Assembly: GCA_015039465.1 (NCBI GenBank)
Contig: MU130558.1
Coordinates: 356,717 to 385,222, forward strand
Source of the DNA: Phlegmacium glaucopus
Lineage: Eukaryota > Basidiomycota > Agaricomycetes > Agaricales > Cortinariaceae
DNA length: 28,506 bases
Direction: 5' to 3'
Position 1 is the stretch's first letter. Each line of letters starts with the position of its first letter. Made by a program: the position numbers and the translations under genes. Below are positions 19,044 through 28,506 of this stretch, one piece after another. The notes under the pieces were generated by a model that saw only the letters and a program-made list of their open reading frames with translations, did no database searches and had not been told where the DNA came from.

Positions 19044-20729
19044 GAAATCGAAGGATAAAACATGAACGGCATGCCGCAAAAGTGATAATAATCTTAAGTT
19101 TGTATTGCCTCCCTAAGGACAGCCAGTGCAGAGAAGCGAACGATGAAGGAAAAATTTGTTTGGAAACCCTGAAGGTAACGAAATCTGGTACTATGTGGTA
19201 AGCGATCATGTACTCGATTGTCACTAGATCATGATGCTGACCCGCTCCAGAAGCCTCACAAACGGATCTGTTTTAACTTATTGAAGTTAGTAACATACGA
19301 GCGCGCTGAGGGTAGAACGGTGTGGAACAGTCAGAGCTATGTCAAAGTGGAGTTTTTGGTTGATACGTACTTACAACAAAAAGCATGTATATCGCCCCTT
19401 GGCACTTTTGCGACAGCACCCGTTTCAGATCCACGATACATCTTTCCCGACATTGTTGAGGTCAGACTCAGAGTCTAGAGAACGCCCAGAATTAAGATAC
19501 CAATGATACGTTGATAGACTCGGATAAACCGTGCACATGTCCTTCCTAAGGGTCTTCCAGACAAATTAGTGGTAGTAAGATCGTATCCACCGCAGAGCAC
19601 GCATCAGTATGACTCGCGTTGAGAAGAGGTTCGAGAGTAGGCTTTGGCAGTAAGTTTTTTGACCCGAAAACAAAAAAAAAACGAAATGACGAAAATTGGA
19701 CCCTTTTTCCACAATTGGGTTAGATCATCCCAAATGTCGTCGTCCCTTAAAAAGTTACATAATATTAATACTTTCCATCAGAAATTGATGGCATCATTGG
19801 GCCAAGACAATACCTGTCCTTGAAAGTTGAAACTGCCAATAAGAAACAAGGATGTAAATGGAGGGGACGATCTTATAGCATCTGGTAGTCTTGAGTTACA
19901 ATGCTGGTCTTGAAAGCTTGACTCTTGGTCCTATATTACTTGGGTATATAACCCTCTCCTGTTGGTTGGGATGGATGGGAGGCTATCATGATGACACATA
20001 ATCTTAAATCTTGATATTTCGGCTCCATTTTCTGAGAAAAAGGCCGGAAAACCTGGAGTTTGACAAGTTACTGGTTACTGATAACTGCATAGCAATGACA
20101 GACAGCATACCGTCAACACATGGCCGACACATGTACTTAGGAGTTAGGAATATAAAGAATTTGAAGGGAGCCTCCGTAGAAACAATGAGGAGAAGGTGCG
20201 AGTCCACGTACGTATTGACGAGCCTGAGAGCAACGTGTCCTATCAAGAGGGTCTTCGGATGAGTGGTACTCGGTACATCGTCGGTACATGAGTCGGATAT
20301 ATTTCTCGATGAAGGTTTTCAAGTCAACAGGATCGCCGTCATCCCGCGTTCCACGGGATGAGACGTTGTGCAGTCCGTGGATGCTGAGCGCCGAGCGATC
20401 AGTTGCAAGTAAAGGAATTTATCTAATTAGAGCCGCTCGAGTCAGGGAATTAAGGGCTCAACTCACTGATTAATCGAGGCTAAAGCGCTAAAGTGTCAAC
20501 TGCTTGTACGCCAGAATTCTGCGTTGAGCTGCATTGTCGATGGATATGGGATGATGCACATATGAATGATCTACATATTGGTGTTAGCGTTCGTAAATCA
20601 CCACTTGCCTTGCCTCTAACATCCCCGAGCTCGAGTTTTTCTGACTTCATTCCGTACATTGCCGTATGTAAGGCAATTGTCACAATATCATCTACATTAA
20701 GGACGATTGAAATCCGACCTTATTATTCA
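19044..20729. other. Intergenic between the two secreted-protein genes
   Basis: Several short frames occur on both strands but none has motifs, a signal peptide or coding-like composition. A 28-bp block at 19325-19352 recurs at 21927-21954. Nothing else was identified. Confidence 0.4.
19325..19352. repeat. 28-bp block upstream of secreted gene 1, repeated upstream of gene 2
   Basis: GAACAGTCAGAGCTATGTCA plus AAGTGGAG matches 21927-21954 except for three bases. It lies 370 bp before gene 1 and about 675 bp before gene 2, so it is either a relic of the duplication or a conserved upstream element. Confidence 0.55.
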
Positions 20730-21251
20730 TCACTGCCATCCTCTTCCGAATACTCTACCCGCCAGCCGAACAGTGATCTTCGACCCCCTAACCCAAGCAA
20801 AATGTCGTCTGCCGATTCTACAGCATTCAACAACATTCAACAGTACGGAATACCACCACTCCAAGAGAGAAATTGGCCGAAAGAAAGGGCGACCCAGTCT
20901 CCATTGGTCAGCTTGGCCCACTGGCATCCCCTAGATAAGAAAAGACCATGTGAGCGACTCACATACACATTGAACGCAAGCAGAGACTACTCACGGATCA
21001 CCATTTATGACAGTGGTATTGTCTTGTGTGTAACAGACAATGTCGGTGTGGGTGCCTATGGGGTATTGACCAATGGCAGTGCAAGTTATGAGCGGGCATG
21101 TGCGGTACTTCAGACCGTCGACCTCGACCGTACCACTGTTAGTACGTTTCTCAAGAGCGCGTTTTCCGACTGGGGGAGTGTAGTTGGTAGGCTCTGGTAG
21201 TGCCTTAACGGAGGTAGCGAGAGCGATCAATGGGACGAGAAAGAATTTCAT
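20730..21251 (-). CDS. Small secreted SH3-like domain protein 2, C-terminus frameshifted
   Basis: Exon 1 is 21251-20995 and the intron 20994-20932 (GTGAGT to CTAG, 63 nt). Exon 2 starts at 20931 and, as printed, runs to a TGA at 20732-20730 (152 aa). Exon 1 encodes a signal peptide (MKFFLVPLIALATSVKALPE), LEKR, and the SH3-like core GTVEVDGLKYRTCPLITC, close to gene 1. In exon 2 the match to gene 1 holds through WAKLTNGDWVALSF, then one extra T in a T run shifts the frame and gives an unrelated tail. Without that base the frame would end in a Cys followed by TGA at 20839-20837, like gene 1. So this is a recent frameshift or a homopolymer error. Confidence 0.65.
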
Positions 21252-21334
21252 GTTTGGTGAGCGTAGAATTGGGTCTTGTACAAGAAGTGTGAACGATTGA
21301 ATACTTGTGATGAAGTCTAGCCCTTTCGTTGATT

Positions 21335-21347
21335 GAATTTTATGAAT
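21335..21347 (-). promoter_or_regulatory. Probable TATA element of secreted protein gene 2
   Basis: On the minus strand ATTCATAAAATTC lies about 85-95 bp before the ATG at 21251, in the same position as the better TATA of gene 1 and followed by the shared AAAGGGCTAGAC motif. Confidence 0.45.
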
Positions 21348-22435
21348 CCGAGGGCATTGACATGATACAACTCCAATAAGAAGTGTGTGAATGTTTATGT
21401 TAACAAGTAAAATTGGTTACAATCTAATAATCTTTCTTTTAGAATAAATTTCTCGAGCTTGACTTCATTATAATTAAAAGTATAGTGCGAATTAAGTACA
21501 GTCGTCCTCAGTAAACGCTGAATATTGAATAACGAATGTTGACACCACTGACTTTCGTTTATTGTGCGAATGTGACATATGCATGGTCACATTAAATTCT
21601 ATTATTAAATTTAAGATGTATGTACATGTCCTTGATTTGCACCATTCATTAGGTTGCCATTGGAATCCTTTCATTTAAGATCGAGAAAAAATCTACGCAA
21701 ATTTTCTAGATGCAATACCTATGTAAATAATTCTTGTTATCCGATTAGTCACCGCAGCGGTCCGCAGGGTAAGTGCTTAACAGCGCCCACACTCATGTTT
21801 CATAGCCTTATTTGAGCCTAAAGGGCCTCCCCACATGCATCTTGGGATGCATATTTAACCTAATAAGTATACTAGCCCCGGTGTCGCGCTGGCTGCATAT
21901 GTTATGTGTCATTAAACCAGCATGTTGAACAGTCCCATCTATGTCAAAGTGGAGTCGAACTGACAACAAATTTTGCGGATGGATTAATTGGGGCAACTCG
22001 CTTTTCAGAGAAGAGAAACAATTTTTTTTTTCGAAACTGTCGAGCCAGATCGAAGGATACCCATGACATCCCTAATTAAGAAGATTGTCGGCCACTACGT
22101 TGCACAGATGCAGATTCTTAGCGTTCTATTTCAATCCTGCAAAAGGCCTATACGTCGAGGAATAACAAGTGCTTAGGCATTGACCAAAACAACGTATCAG
22201 GAATTTCCTGTCAAGGGTTTTCGGCCCAAGGGGTTTCAAGAAATTTACGTCGACAGGCAATTCTAGAGACTAGGTGGTGATTGGGTGGTGATTTTTTTTT
22301 AATAACGATGAGTCTAACCCAATGCGATGCCGCGCTGTTTATCAGCGTTCGAGTCAGCGGTTTGAAAGCTTGACTGATCAATCGATAATCAGAGCGAGGC
22401 TAGAAGCGTACCTATTTTGTTGGGTCCCGTTTGTA
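21348..22435. other. Intergenic, no gene seen
   Basis: AT-rich with scattered stops in all frames. It contains the second copy of the 28-bp block (21927-21954). No recognisable gene or transposon end. Confidence 0.4.
21927..21954. repeat. 28-bp block, second copy
   Basis: Matches 19325-19352 with three mismatches in the middle; same orientation relative to the secreted-protein genes. Confidence 0.55.
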
Positions 22436-22452
22436 TCAAACGGTCACGTGCT
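22436..22452 (+). promoter_or_regulatory. Conserved CACGTG element upstream of copy E
   Basis: TCAAACGGTCACGTGCT lies 81 bp before ATG 22533 (about 200 bp before the alternative ATG 22650). The same 17-mer precedes copies C and D. Confidence 0.6.
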
Positions 22453-22532
22453 GCTGTTAAACCAAGGGTTCAAACGTTTAAATACCGTTCAATTCCAGGA
22501 ACTTCAATCGTTGTTCTCAACTTGCACCATCC

Positions 22533-25356
22533 ATGGCAGAAATAACAGCGGTGGCACCCGCTCCTGACCACCCAAAGACTCCACCCCCAACAGCTCCTCC
22601 TACTCACCAGACCCCTGTTGCTCATAAGTCTGCAACTCAACAGTTCTCAATGGACGCGACCAGGGATATGAAGAAAGAATATCGAAGGATTGCCCTAGAG
22701 GCAAAAGATCACTATCTCGTCGGAATGGATCCCAAGACGTTCCTCGAAAAATTGCTACCTTGGAACGACACGACGCCAGATGCTTACAGGGAAAAACGCC
22801 CTTCACAGCAGCGTCTGAAGGATCTGCGGAGCGTGGCTCCCACAAAAGGGCAGAAGGAAAGCGTGATGTATAAACCGTTTGTGAGTTTACATTTGATAAT
22901 AGATTGTTTGAATGTATCACTTATATCTGTCTCAGGTGAAGGCCCTTGACAAGTGGGTCACAAAGGCCTTGTTGACGAGGGCCAAGGTTCCAAATCCGCA
23001 GACTCTACGCTTTCTAAACACCAACCGACCCGATACCTCTTGCAACAACCTCAACCCAGATATTTCTACCTACTGGAACGATGACCTTAAAGCACATACC
23101 GACTTCTCGCATCAACAGACTCATCAAGAATTCAAAGTTGACCATAGCCACGATGCATTCCAGCATGTATCAGACAAGGATGCGGATGAGGAGGAGGAGG
23201 AAGGTGAGGAGGAGCAGGATGGCGAGGAGGAGGAGGAGGAGGAGGAGGAGGAGGAGGAAGAGGAGAAGGAGAAGGAGAAAGAAAAGGAGAAGGAAAAGGA
23301 GAAAGAGAAGGATGAAGAAGATCAGGACCAGACGGACGCAAATATCGCACTGAACCCTGATGCTGCAGATGATGCCTTGCTCCAACTATCACCCGGCGAG
23401 GAAGAGCCTCAGGAAGAAGAGCACCAGCAAGAAGAAGAGATCGCTTTGGACGACGCCGACATACCAACACTCCCTGCCTCGTCGAGTGTTGAGACCGACA
23501 CCGAGTCTGGTATCCACACGCGCGGCCAGATTGCTGCCTATGCAGGCGTCGGTCTATCCATGTCTTTTCGAAACCACTTTTTCTCTATGTTGATTATTGG
23601 TCGATACGCTCGCTTCATTCGATGGGATCGTCGAGGAGCCATCGTAACTCGTCGATTTGATTACACCAAGCACCCATTGCACATCTTCAACTTCTACCTA
23701 CGTTATTGCCAACTCACACTCCGTCAGAGAGGGTTCGACCCCACTGTTGTTGAGCTACCCAAGAACAAGTTTCCTCCACAGTCCGTGCAGTCCGCCTTTG
23801 AGAAATATGATCAATCCGCTTGGTATGGTGGTGCTAAGTTCAAGCGCGGTTCCGACCCCCTCCCCTTTGAAGGATTCTTCCGCATGGAAGTGACGGATGA
23901 CCAAACGAAAGAGCTGGAAACATTCTACATTCCGCCTCCGAAATATGCGCGTGCATGTCTGTTTCCTTTCTGTCGTGCCACTAGACGCTGTCTAGCTTAT
24001 CCCTATGAAAAGGACAAAGAAAAGCGAAAGAATCGAAAACCGCCTACGATGTGTTTTCTGAAAGATTCATGGCAGGCGGATTCGCAGCGTACGGATCGCG
24101 AAGCAGCTATTTACCGGATACTGAAGGAGCACGATGTGAAGTATGTGGCATCTATGCGTTTGGGCGGCGACGTTCCCGGGCTGGAGACGGAAACGCAGGA
24201 CTGGGTCCGAAAGCTCTCTCCAAAATCAAAAGACTTGAAATGCAAAATGGTCTGCCATCGTATAATCTTGGATACTGTCGCTCGTGACTTATCGACATTC
24301 GTCTGGTGCAAATCACTGCTGTCCTGTATTGCTGATGCGGTTGAAGGTGCGTGTTTCATCTATTTTTTGGTTGGCAATTCTGACTATCTCTCTACCAGGC
24401 GCTCAACAAGCGTACAAAGCCGGTATATTACATCGGGATCTCAGCGCTGGCAACATCATGATCGTTAAAGATAAAAAGACCAAAGAATGGAGAGGCGTTC
24501 TTATTGACTGGGATATGTGCCTGCTGTGGAGAAAGCATAAAGGGGAACCACGTTCTGGACGTACGGTGAGTTACGGTTCATATGTCTAATTTTGTAGTTA
24601 CTGACAGCGTATACGCAGGGCACCTGGGCATTTATATCTGCGAAAATCCTACGGAACCAAGGTCGTACTGTAACACATACGCTATGGGATGATATAGAGT
24701 CTGCCTTCTGGGTCCTCATCTACGAGGCGCTGCTCTATCTGAAACATGGTAACGACCCCGGTCTTCTCTCTCATCAGATGCAGGCCATCTTTTCCCTTAA
24801 CATTCCCCTCCTCAGTGGGTCGGTAATCGGCGGCGGAGGCAAGGTGCATATGTTAACACAGTGTCTCCTTGATCAAAGTGGTTGGGACCTCGCCCAATTT
24901 GAGAAACTTGGTGTCAACGAACTCCTGGACCAAGTGGGCAAAGTCTTCGTGCAGCGTTATCTCAGGAACAGCAACCCATCTGTGGATTTGGATGAACCTG
25001 ATCAAACATGGTTCTCTGATTGTCTCCGGGCGGCTGCCATGAAGATGGAGCCTCTCTGCATCACTCCAACCGGTTTAAAGTCGCCTACCAATGACTCTAA
25101 TCCACCAGATGATCCTCACGCCTGGGAGTCCGTGACGCTCACAGATTCGAAAGTAGACTACTTCCGGATGCCTTTAGGCGGAGATCCGGAAAGATCCACC
25201 CTCACGCAGACGCTTCAAGTGAGCCAGATGACAAGTGAGTACATACATGGAATGGATGGTTCTTTCCTTGGTAAACGCTGTCGCTCTTTCGGCGGAGAGG
25301 AGGAAGAGGAAGAGGAGGAAGAGGAGGAAGAGCAGCTACCAAAACGGCGCAAGTAG
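22533..25356 (+). CDS. FunK1 fungal-specific protein kinase, copy E (intact, 4 exons)
   Basis: Exons are 22533-22880, 22936-24346, 24399-24565 and 24619-25356 (887 aa), with GT-AG introns of 55, 52 and 53 nt. ATG 22533 adds a Pro/Thr-rich 39-residue leader; Met40 (22650) matches the start of copies C and D and may be the main start. Parts in order: N-terminal FunK1 region, a Glu/Lys tract (coded at about 23180-23320), TRGQIAAYAG and RWDRRGAIVTRRFDY, LKDSW with Lys492, REAAIYR with Glu505, HRDLSAGN with Asp600, IDWD with Asp623, an exon 4 region partly unique to this copy, then a tail GKRCRSF, a Glu run and QLPKRRK that looks like a bipartite nuclear signal. All residues expected for catalysis are present. 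Substrate unknown. Confidence 0.9.
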
Positions 25357-25410
25357 ACTTTGTATTTTTGCAAAATATGTTTTGTTATGGACCGATTTTT
25401 TACCATTGTG

Positions 25411-25537
25411 AACTATTCACTCGTGGCCGAATTCTATGGCGCGCATTCATTCTCCCATCCTCAAACCTCTCCAGACTATGTAGAATCGTGTTGGCTGCAT
25501 GACAGTATTTCTGTTTGTATTTATAGGTGAAGTATAG
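25411..25537 (+). repeat. Shared 3' flank of copies B and E, second copy
   Basis: 127 bp nearly identical to 4986-5112 downstream of copy B. Confidence 0.85.
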
Positions 25538-25575
25538 ACCATGAGAGACTTTGCAATCGACAATTCTAGGAGATT

Positions 25576-25812
25576 ATGATTTCGCGCTTCGGCATTTCCG
25601 GCTTTGCGCGGTGCCTTTCGGCCATCGGCCCCTTCAACAAGTTCCAGTCTTTGCTGGCTGTCGGCGTTCGGAGTGTGAACAACGGATCAGCGCATTTATC
25701 AGTGTTACAGAGTGTCACTCTCAAAAAAAACAGGACTCAAGGTTTTGCGTTTTGCGCTGCAAGGAATCAACTTCCTGCCTTGAAGTTTTTCAAGGTGAGT
25801 TCCATAGCATAA
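25576..25812 (+). CDS. Possible first exon with mitochondrial-type presequence
   Basis: From ATG 25576 the frame begins MISRFGISGFARCLSAIGPF, rich in Arg, Ser and hydrophobics with no early acids, like a mitochondrial targeting sequence. At 25795 the text AAG|GTGAGT is a good splice donor; unspliced, the frame ends at TAA 25810-25812. I found no second exon in the following 300 bp. It may be a displaced exon copied from another gene. Function unknown. Confidence 0.25.
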   Translation: MISRFGISGFARCLSAIGPFNKFQSLLAVGVRSVNNGSAHLSVLQSVTLKKNRTQGFAFCAARNQLPALKFFKVSSIA

Positions 25813-26056
25813 GAAGGTATTTCTGCTAAATTTTATGAAAGGCCGTCCACTCGATCGGACTCGATCTGACCTGACAATTCGCATACTTTAGTCTATCAAA
25901 AGTAATGGAAAAAAATTCTTCATTTAGTTCTCCCTACAAAAAACTTGTGATAGTCATGCTTCTATAAGTCTTGGGAATGCCTATGCAAAGTTTGAAGAAG
26001 CAAGCTGGTTGCCTACTCGTTGACTAGGAAGGCTTAAAGGCAGATATGTGAGTGTT

Positions 26057-26111
26057 ATAAATACAAACGAGGGCCAGAGCATGATTTATGAATCTATTGA
26101 TCATCCACGAC
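26057..26111 (-). repeat. Shared 3' flank of copies C and F, second copy
   Basis: Resembles 5416-5490 (ATAAATACAAACGAGGGCCA through GATCATCCACGA) and lies just downstream of the copy F fragment on the minus strand. Confidence 0.7.
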
Positions 26112-26154
26112 TGGTAAAAATCGATCGAATAAGAAAATACAAAGTACCAAAAAT

Positions 26155-26392
26155 CTACTTGCGCCGCTTTGACACCGGCTCTTCCTCCTCCTCCTCCTCT
26201 GATTCGCCGACACAGCGACGGCATTTGCCAAGGAAAGAACTAATGTATCTTGTCACCTCGCTCGCTGGATACATCAATACGGTGGTGGACTTTGTTGGAT
26301 CTCTGTCTAAAGGCATCAGGAAGTAGTCCATTTTCGAATCACTGACAGTCGTGGATTGCCAGGTTCGCGACTGGCTGATTTCTTCCTAAGAA
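26155..26392 (-). pseudogene. FunK1 copy F, 3' end fragment only
   Basis: On the minus strand a frame from about 26385 reads SQSRTWQSTTVSDSKMDYFL, then MPLDRDPTKST, SSFLGKCRRC, a Glu run and SKRRK with TAG at 26157-26155. This matches the last ~75 residues of copies A and E. RTW and DYFLMPL are closest to copy A. Nothing upstream of 26392 matches the kinase, so the rest of the gene is absent. Confidence 0.8.
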
Positions 26393-27238
26393 CACAATTC
26401 CGAAACGAGCAGATGTCATAGATTGGCTTGTTTGGGATCTTTTTTCTGCTAATACCACTACTCGGGACGGATCTTTGATTGAAGAAAATAAAGAGGAGAT
26501 AGATGGTTGATATTCAAGAAACCGAGCAACTTCCCGGGAGGAAGCCGGAGAGTAGCACTGTCCGAAGTGTTTGCAGCAGCGATACATTTTGCGAATATTC
26601 GACGGCGTTCTTCTCTAGTCAACGGAGGTGGGGTATATGTTGGATGCTATGATGATAATATGAATAAACGCTTTTGCGACCACACACAAAACAAGACAAA
26701 AAACGTACCGCTTGAAGACGTCTGCGTCGTGGCAGATATACAAGTAAATGGAACGAAGCTTCGGCTACTGCAACCACTCCAATAGGTATAACGAAACATT
26801 CCGGGCGAAAGAATGAGAAAACGAGATAGATAATGCTGGTTGGTGCGACGAGACGACGAACCGTTATGGATAGTCGGATATTGATAATCGACCAAGGAGT
26901 TGCCGATCATCGATATATTATTGACTGTAGTTTGGTGGAATTGAGGATGTGAGACGTTTGAAATGAACATGAGTGTATATCTTGAACCTAATATAGGGCA
27001 GCATAGAGTCAACCACTTGTTCCGGCATTGATTCAATGACTTACATACGTGCTGTCGGACTTTCAAATTCACTGTTTGTTTGTTGTTGGTTTGTATATAT
27101 TGTTATCGCCACAGTGACCACAGAAGCCTAAGCGCTTGTGGGCTTAAAATAGTAAGCCCCATATTCTTCCGGTTTGACTGGTCTAAGGCCAGAAACCAAC
27201 CAGTCCCAAGCAGATATCTCCCCCTGCTTTGAAACACA
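26393..27238. other. Intergenic, no supported gene
   Basis: Open frames on both strands (26507-26785 +, 27072-26647 -) overlap each other and have no motifs. Nothing recognised. Confidence 0.4.
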
Positions 27239-27448
27239 ATGTCTGCTGCCCTCCACACCCGTTTGAATAGAATTTTCACTTCTGCTTTCAGTATGGCTTC
27301 CCACCTCACAAGATTTTTACGACAGGGAGACTCATGCTTGCCTGCCAAAACAATGCAGGCAGAAACTTTTCAAGGATGTTTTCAAATGCCTGTGCAATGC
27401 AGTTCGTTAGTAAAAAAAATAGGAGCTCTAGGACACCATTCAAGTTAG
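27239..27448 (+). other. Short open frame, doubtful
   Basis: ATG 27239 opens 69 codons beginning MSAALHTRLNRIFTSAFSMA, with an Arg/Ser-rich start resembling a targeting sequence; a neighbouring frame (27334-27633) overlaps it. No family recognised and no clear splice sites, so only a weak candidate exon or relic. Confidence 0.15.
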
Positions 27449-27930
27449 CTGGCAATATGATATATCGCACTGTTGCACATCTGACCCAATTTTCATCTTA
27501 TTCTCTGGAACATTCGGTAATACCTTCTCCAGCCTCATTTACAGCTAAAAGTGGCCTCCTATATTTTTCTCTGATCCCGATTCCCGGCGCCCCTTTGATT
27601 GACGCCGAATTTGACAGAGTGCGAAAAATTTGAGTCAAGACGAGTCAAAACTTCTACGATTTTAATCCCCGTACCAATCATGAGTGAAAAGACTGCTGAT
27701 GTAAGCGGGCGCGGTGATGTACTAGCGGTGGGGTCAGACCGCAAGTAGTAACGTAGTTCGGAGGGGTTAATGTAGATTTCCTCGATAGAATTTAAAGGGA
27801 AGTTCGCGGTATTGAAATACACTGGACGAGTAGACCGCGAAGATAGCGAAGTCCGTGAACGATAACGCTGATAGGACCCAGGAGACGTCTAGGGATGTAA
27901 ACACACCATTTTTGCGGTTTCACAACCTTT
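27449..27930. other. Intergenic, no gene seen
   Basis: Short overlapping frames only (27334-27633 +, 27822-27559 -), without motifs. Confidence 0.4.
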
Positions 27931-28098
27931 GCAGTATACTCGCGGATGCTCACATATCATTGCGGATACTTGCAGATCATCACAGGTCATTGCAGGTCAT
28001 TGCAGATCATCGCACATACTCGCAGATCATCGCAGAATACTCGCAGATCATCGCAGATACTTGCAGTCATCACCAACATTCGCATTATCATTCGCAGT
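27931..28098. repeat. Minisatellite with a 10-bp period
   Basis: From 27931 to 28030 ten consecutive 10-bp units follow the pattern YGCRGATCAT or YGCRGATACT (for example TGCAGATCAT, CGCAGATCAT, TGCGGATACT). After that units of 9 to 11 bp continue, increasingly diverged, to about 28098. Overlapping frames in all phases remain open here only because of the repeat. Confidence 0.85.
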
Positions 28099-28506
28099 TG
28101 CCAGCTGTTCTTGCAATCTTTAAACATGACTCCAACGAAGGTCACTCAGGTGACTGTATTACTCATCACCTTTATTTTTATCTTGTCTCCTTTATTTGGC
28201 TCTTATCTCCTATGTTTCATTCCCAAAATACCAGACCCATGTGACTCCGCTTTAACCCACATTTTACATTCCTGTTTCACCTTTCCGCACTTAGCTATTG
28301 CTAGTTACTATATTATTAGCAGTAGCAAGTAGGGTAAAGGAGGAGGGGGGAGAACGGACGAATTACCACACTTTTGATCCCACCTTTAGAACGTCGTACT
28401 AAGCTACTCTTGCACTCCTTGAAAATCATCCTACACACTTCGCTTTTTCTGCGCATTATCTCGCACTTTAAAGCGAACCTTCGCACCTCATAAAACCTCA
28501 CTATCA
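28099..28506. other. Right edge, no gene seen
   Basis: A 61-codon minus frame (28501-28316) is rich in Arg and Lys without recognisable motifs. In the last 100 bases CGCAC and GCGCA recur, perhaps the start of another low-complexity repeat outside the window. Confidence 0.3.

Noticed and set aside
20493..21200. 235-codon plus-strand frame
   Set aside because: It is antisense to secreted protein gene 2, which has a signal peptide, intron and paralogue; the plus-frame text has no motifs.
23081..23353. Arg-rich and Pro- or Leu-rich frames across the kinase E repeat
   Set aside because: Products of trinucleotide repeats read in wrong frames or on the opposite strand.
26647..27072. 141-codon minus-strand frame
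   Set aside because: No motif, overlaps an opposite-strand frame, composition not coding-like.
27931..28098. CRISPR-like array
   Set aside because: Units are about 10 bp without spacers, in a eukaryotic context; it is a minisatellite.

Overview
The window is nuclear DNA of a filamentous fungus, most likely a mushroom-forming basidiomycete (Agaricomycetes). The evidence is a cluster of FunK1-type fungal-specific protein kinase genes, very short GT-AG introns (51-63 nt), a Ty1/copia retrotransposon primed by a half initiator tRNA, and small secreted SH3-like proteins. No rRNA, tRNA, CRISPR or bacterial-type feature was found. It is accessory, repeat-rich sequence.

Layout. (1) 1 to about 1290 is anomalous. 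On neither strand does it encode anything convincing, but read backwards WITHOUT complementing (3'->5' on the given strand) it gives a long open frame of about 360 codons that ends in a stop at 177-175 and has one frameshift near 706. No known DNA rearrangement produces this polarity, so it is probably an assembly or data artefact; it is the strangest thing here. (2) 1829-6747 holds three damaged FunK1 copies: A (+), B (+) and C (-). (3) 7013-8458 holds two decayed genes: a nuclease-fold-like protein of unknown function with one frameshift, and a short unrecognised remnant. (4) 9383-12058 is FunK1 copy D (-), intact with four exons. (5) 12581-17546 is a young copia element on the minus strand, with 276-bp LTRs differing at one base and a 5-bp target duplication (GCTTT). 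Its middle, between protease and integrase, is replaced by non-coding sequence. (6) 18518-21251 holds two related genes for secreted SH3-like proteins (-), the second with a one-base frameshift. (7) 22533-25356 is FunK1 copy E (+), intact with four exons. (8) 26155-26392 is a 3' fragment of a sixth FunK1 copy, F (-). (9) 27931-28098 is a minisatellite with a period of about 10 bp.

How the parts relate. D and E are near-identical over their N-terminal halves and lie head to head about 10.5 kb apart; the copia insertion and the secreted-protein genes lie between them. B and C face each other tail to tail. Four copies (B, C, D, E) keep the same upstream element around CACGTG, and pairs of copies share 3' flanks, so whole transcription units were duplicated. 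Copies A, B and C have lost, by in-frame deletion or substitution, residues needed for phosphotransfer, so the locus looks like two active kinases surrounded by pseudokinases or decaying copies. Family names come from recognised motifs; no database search was possible.
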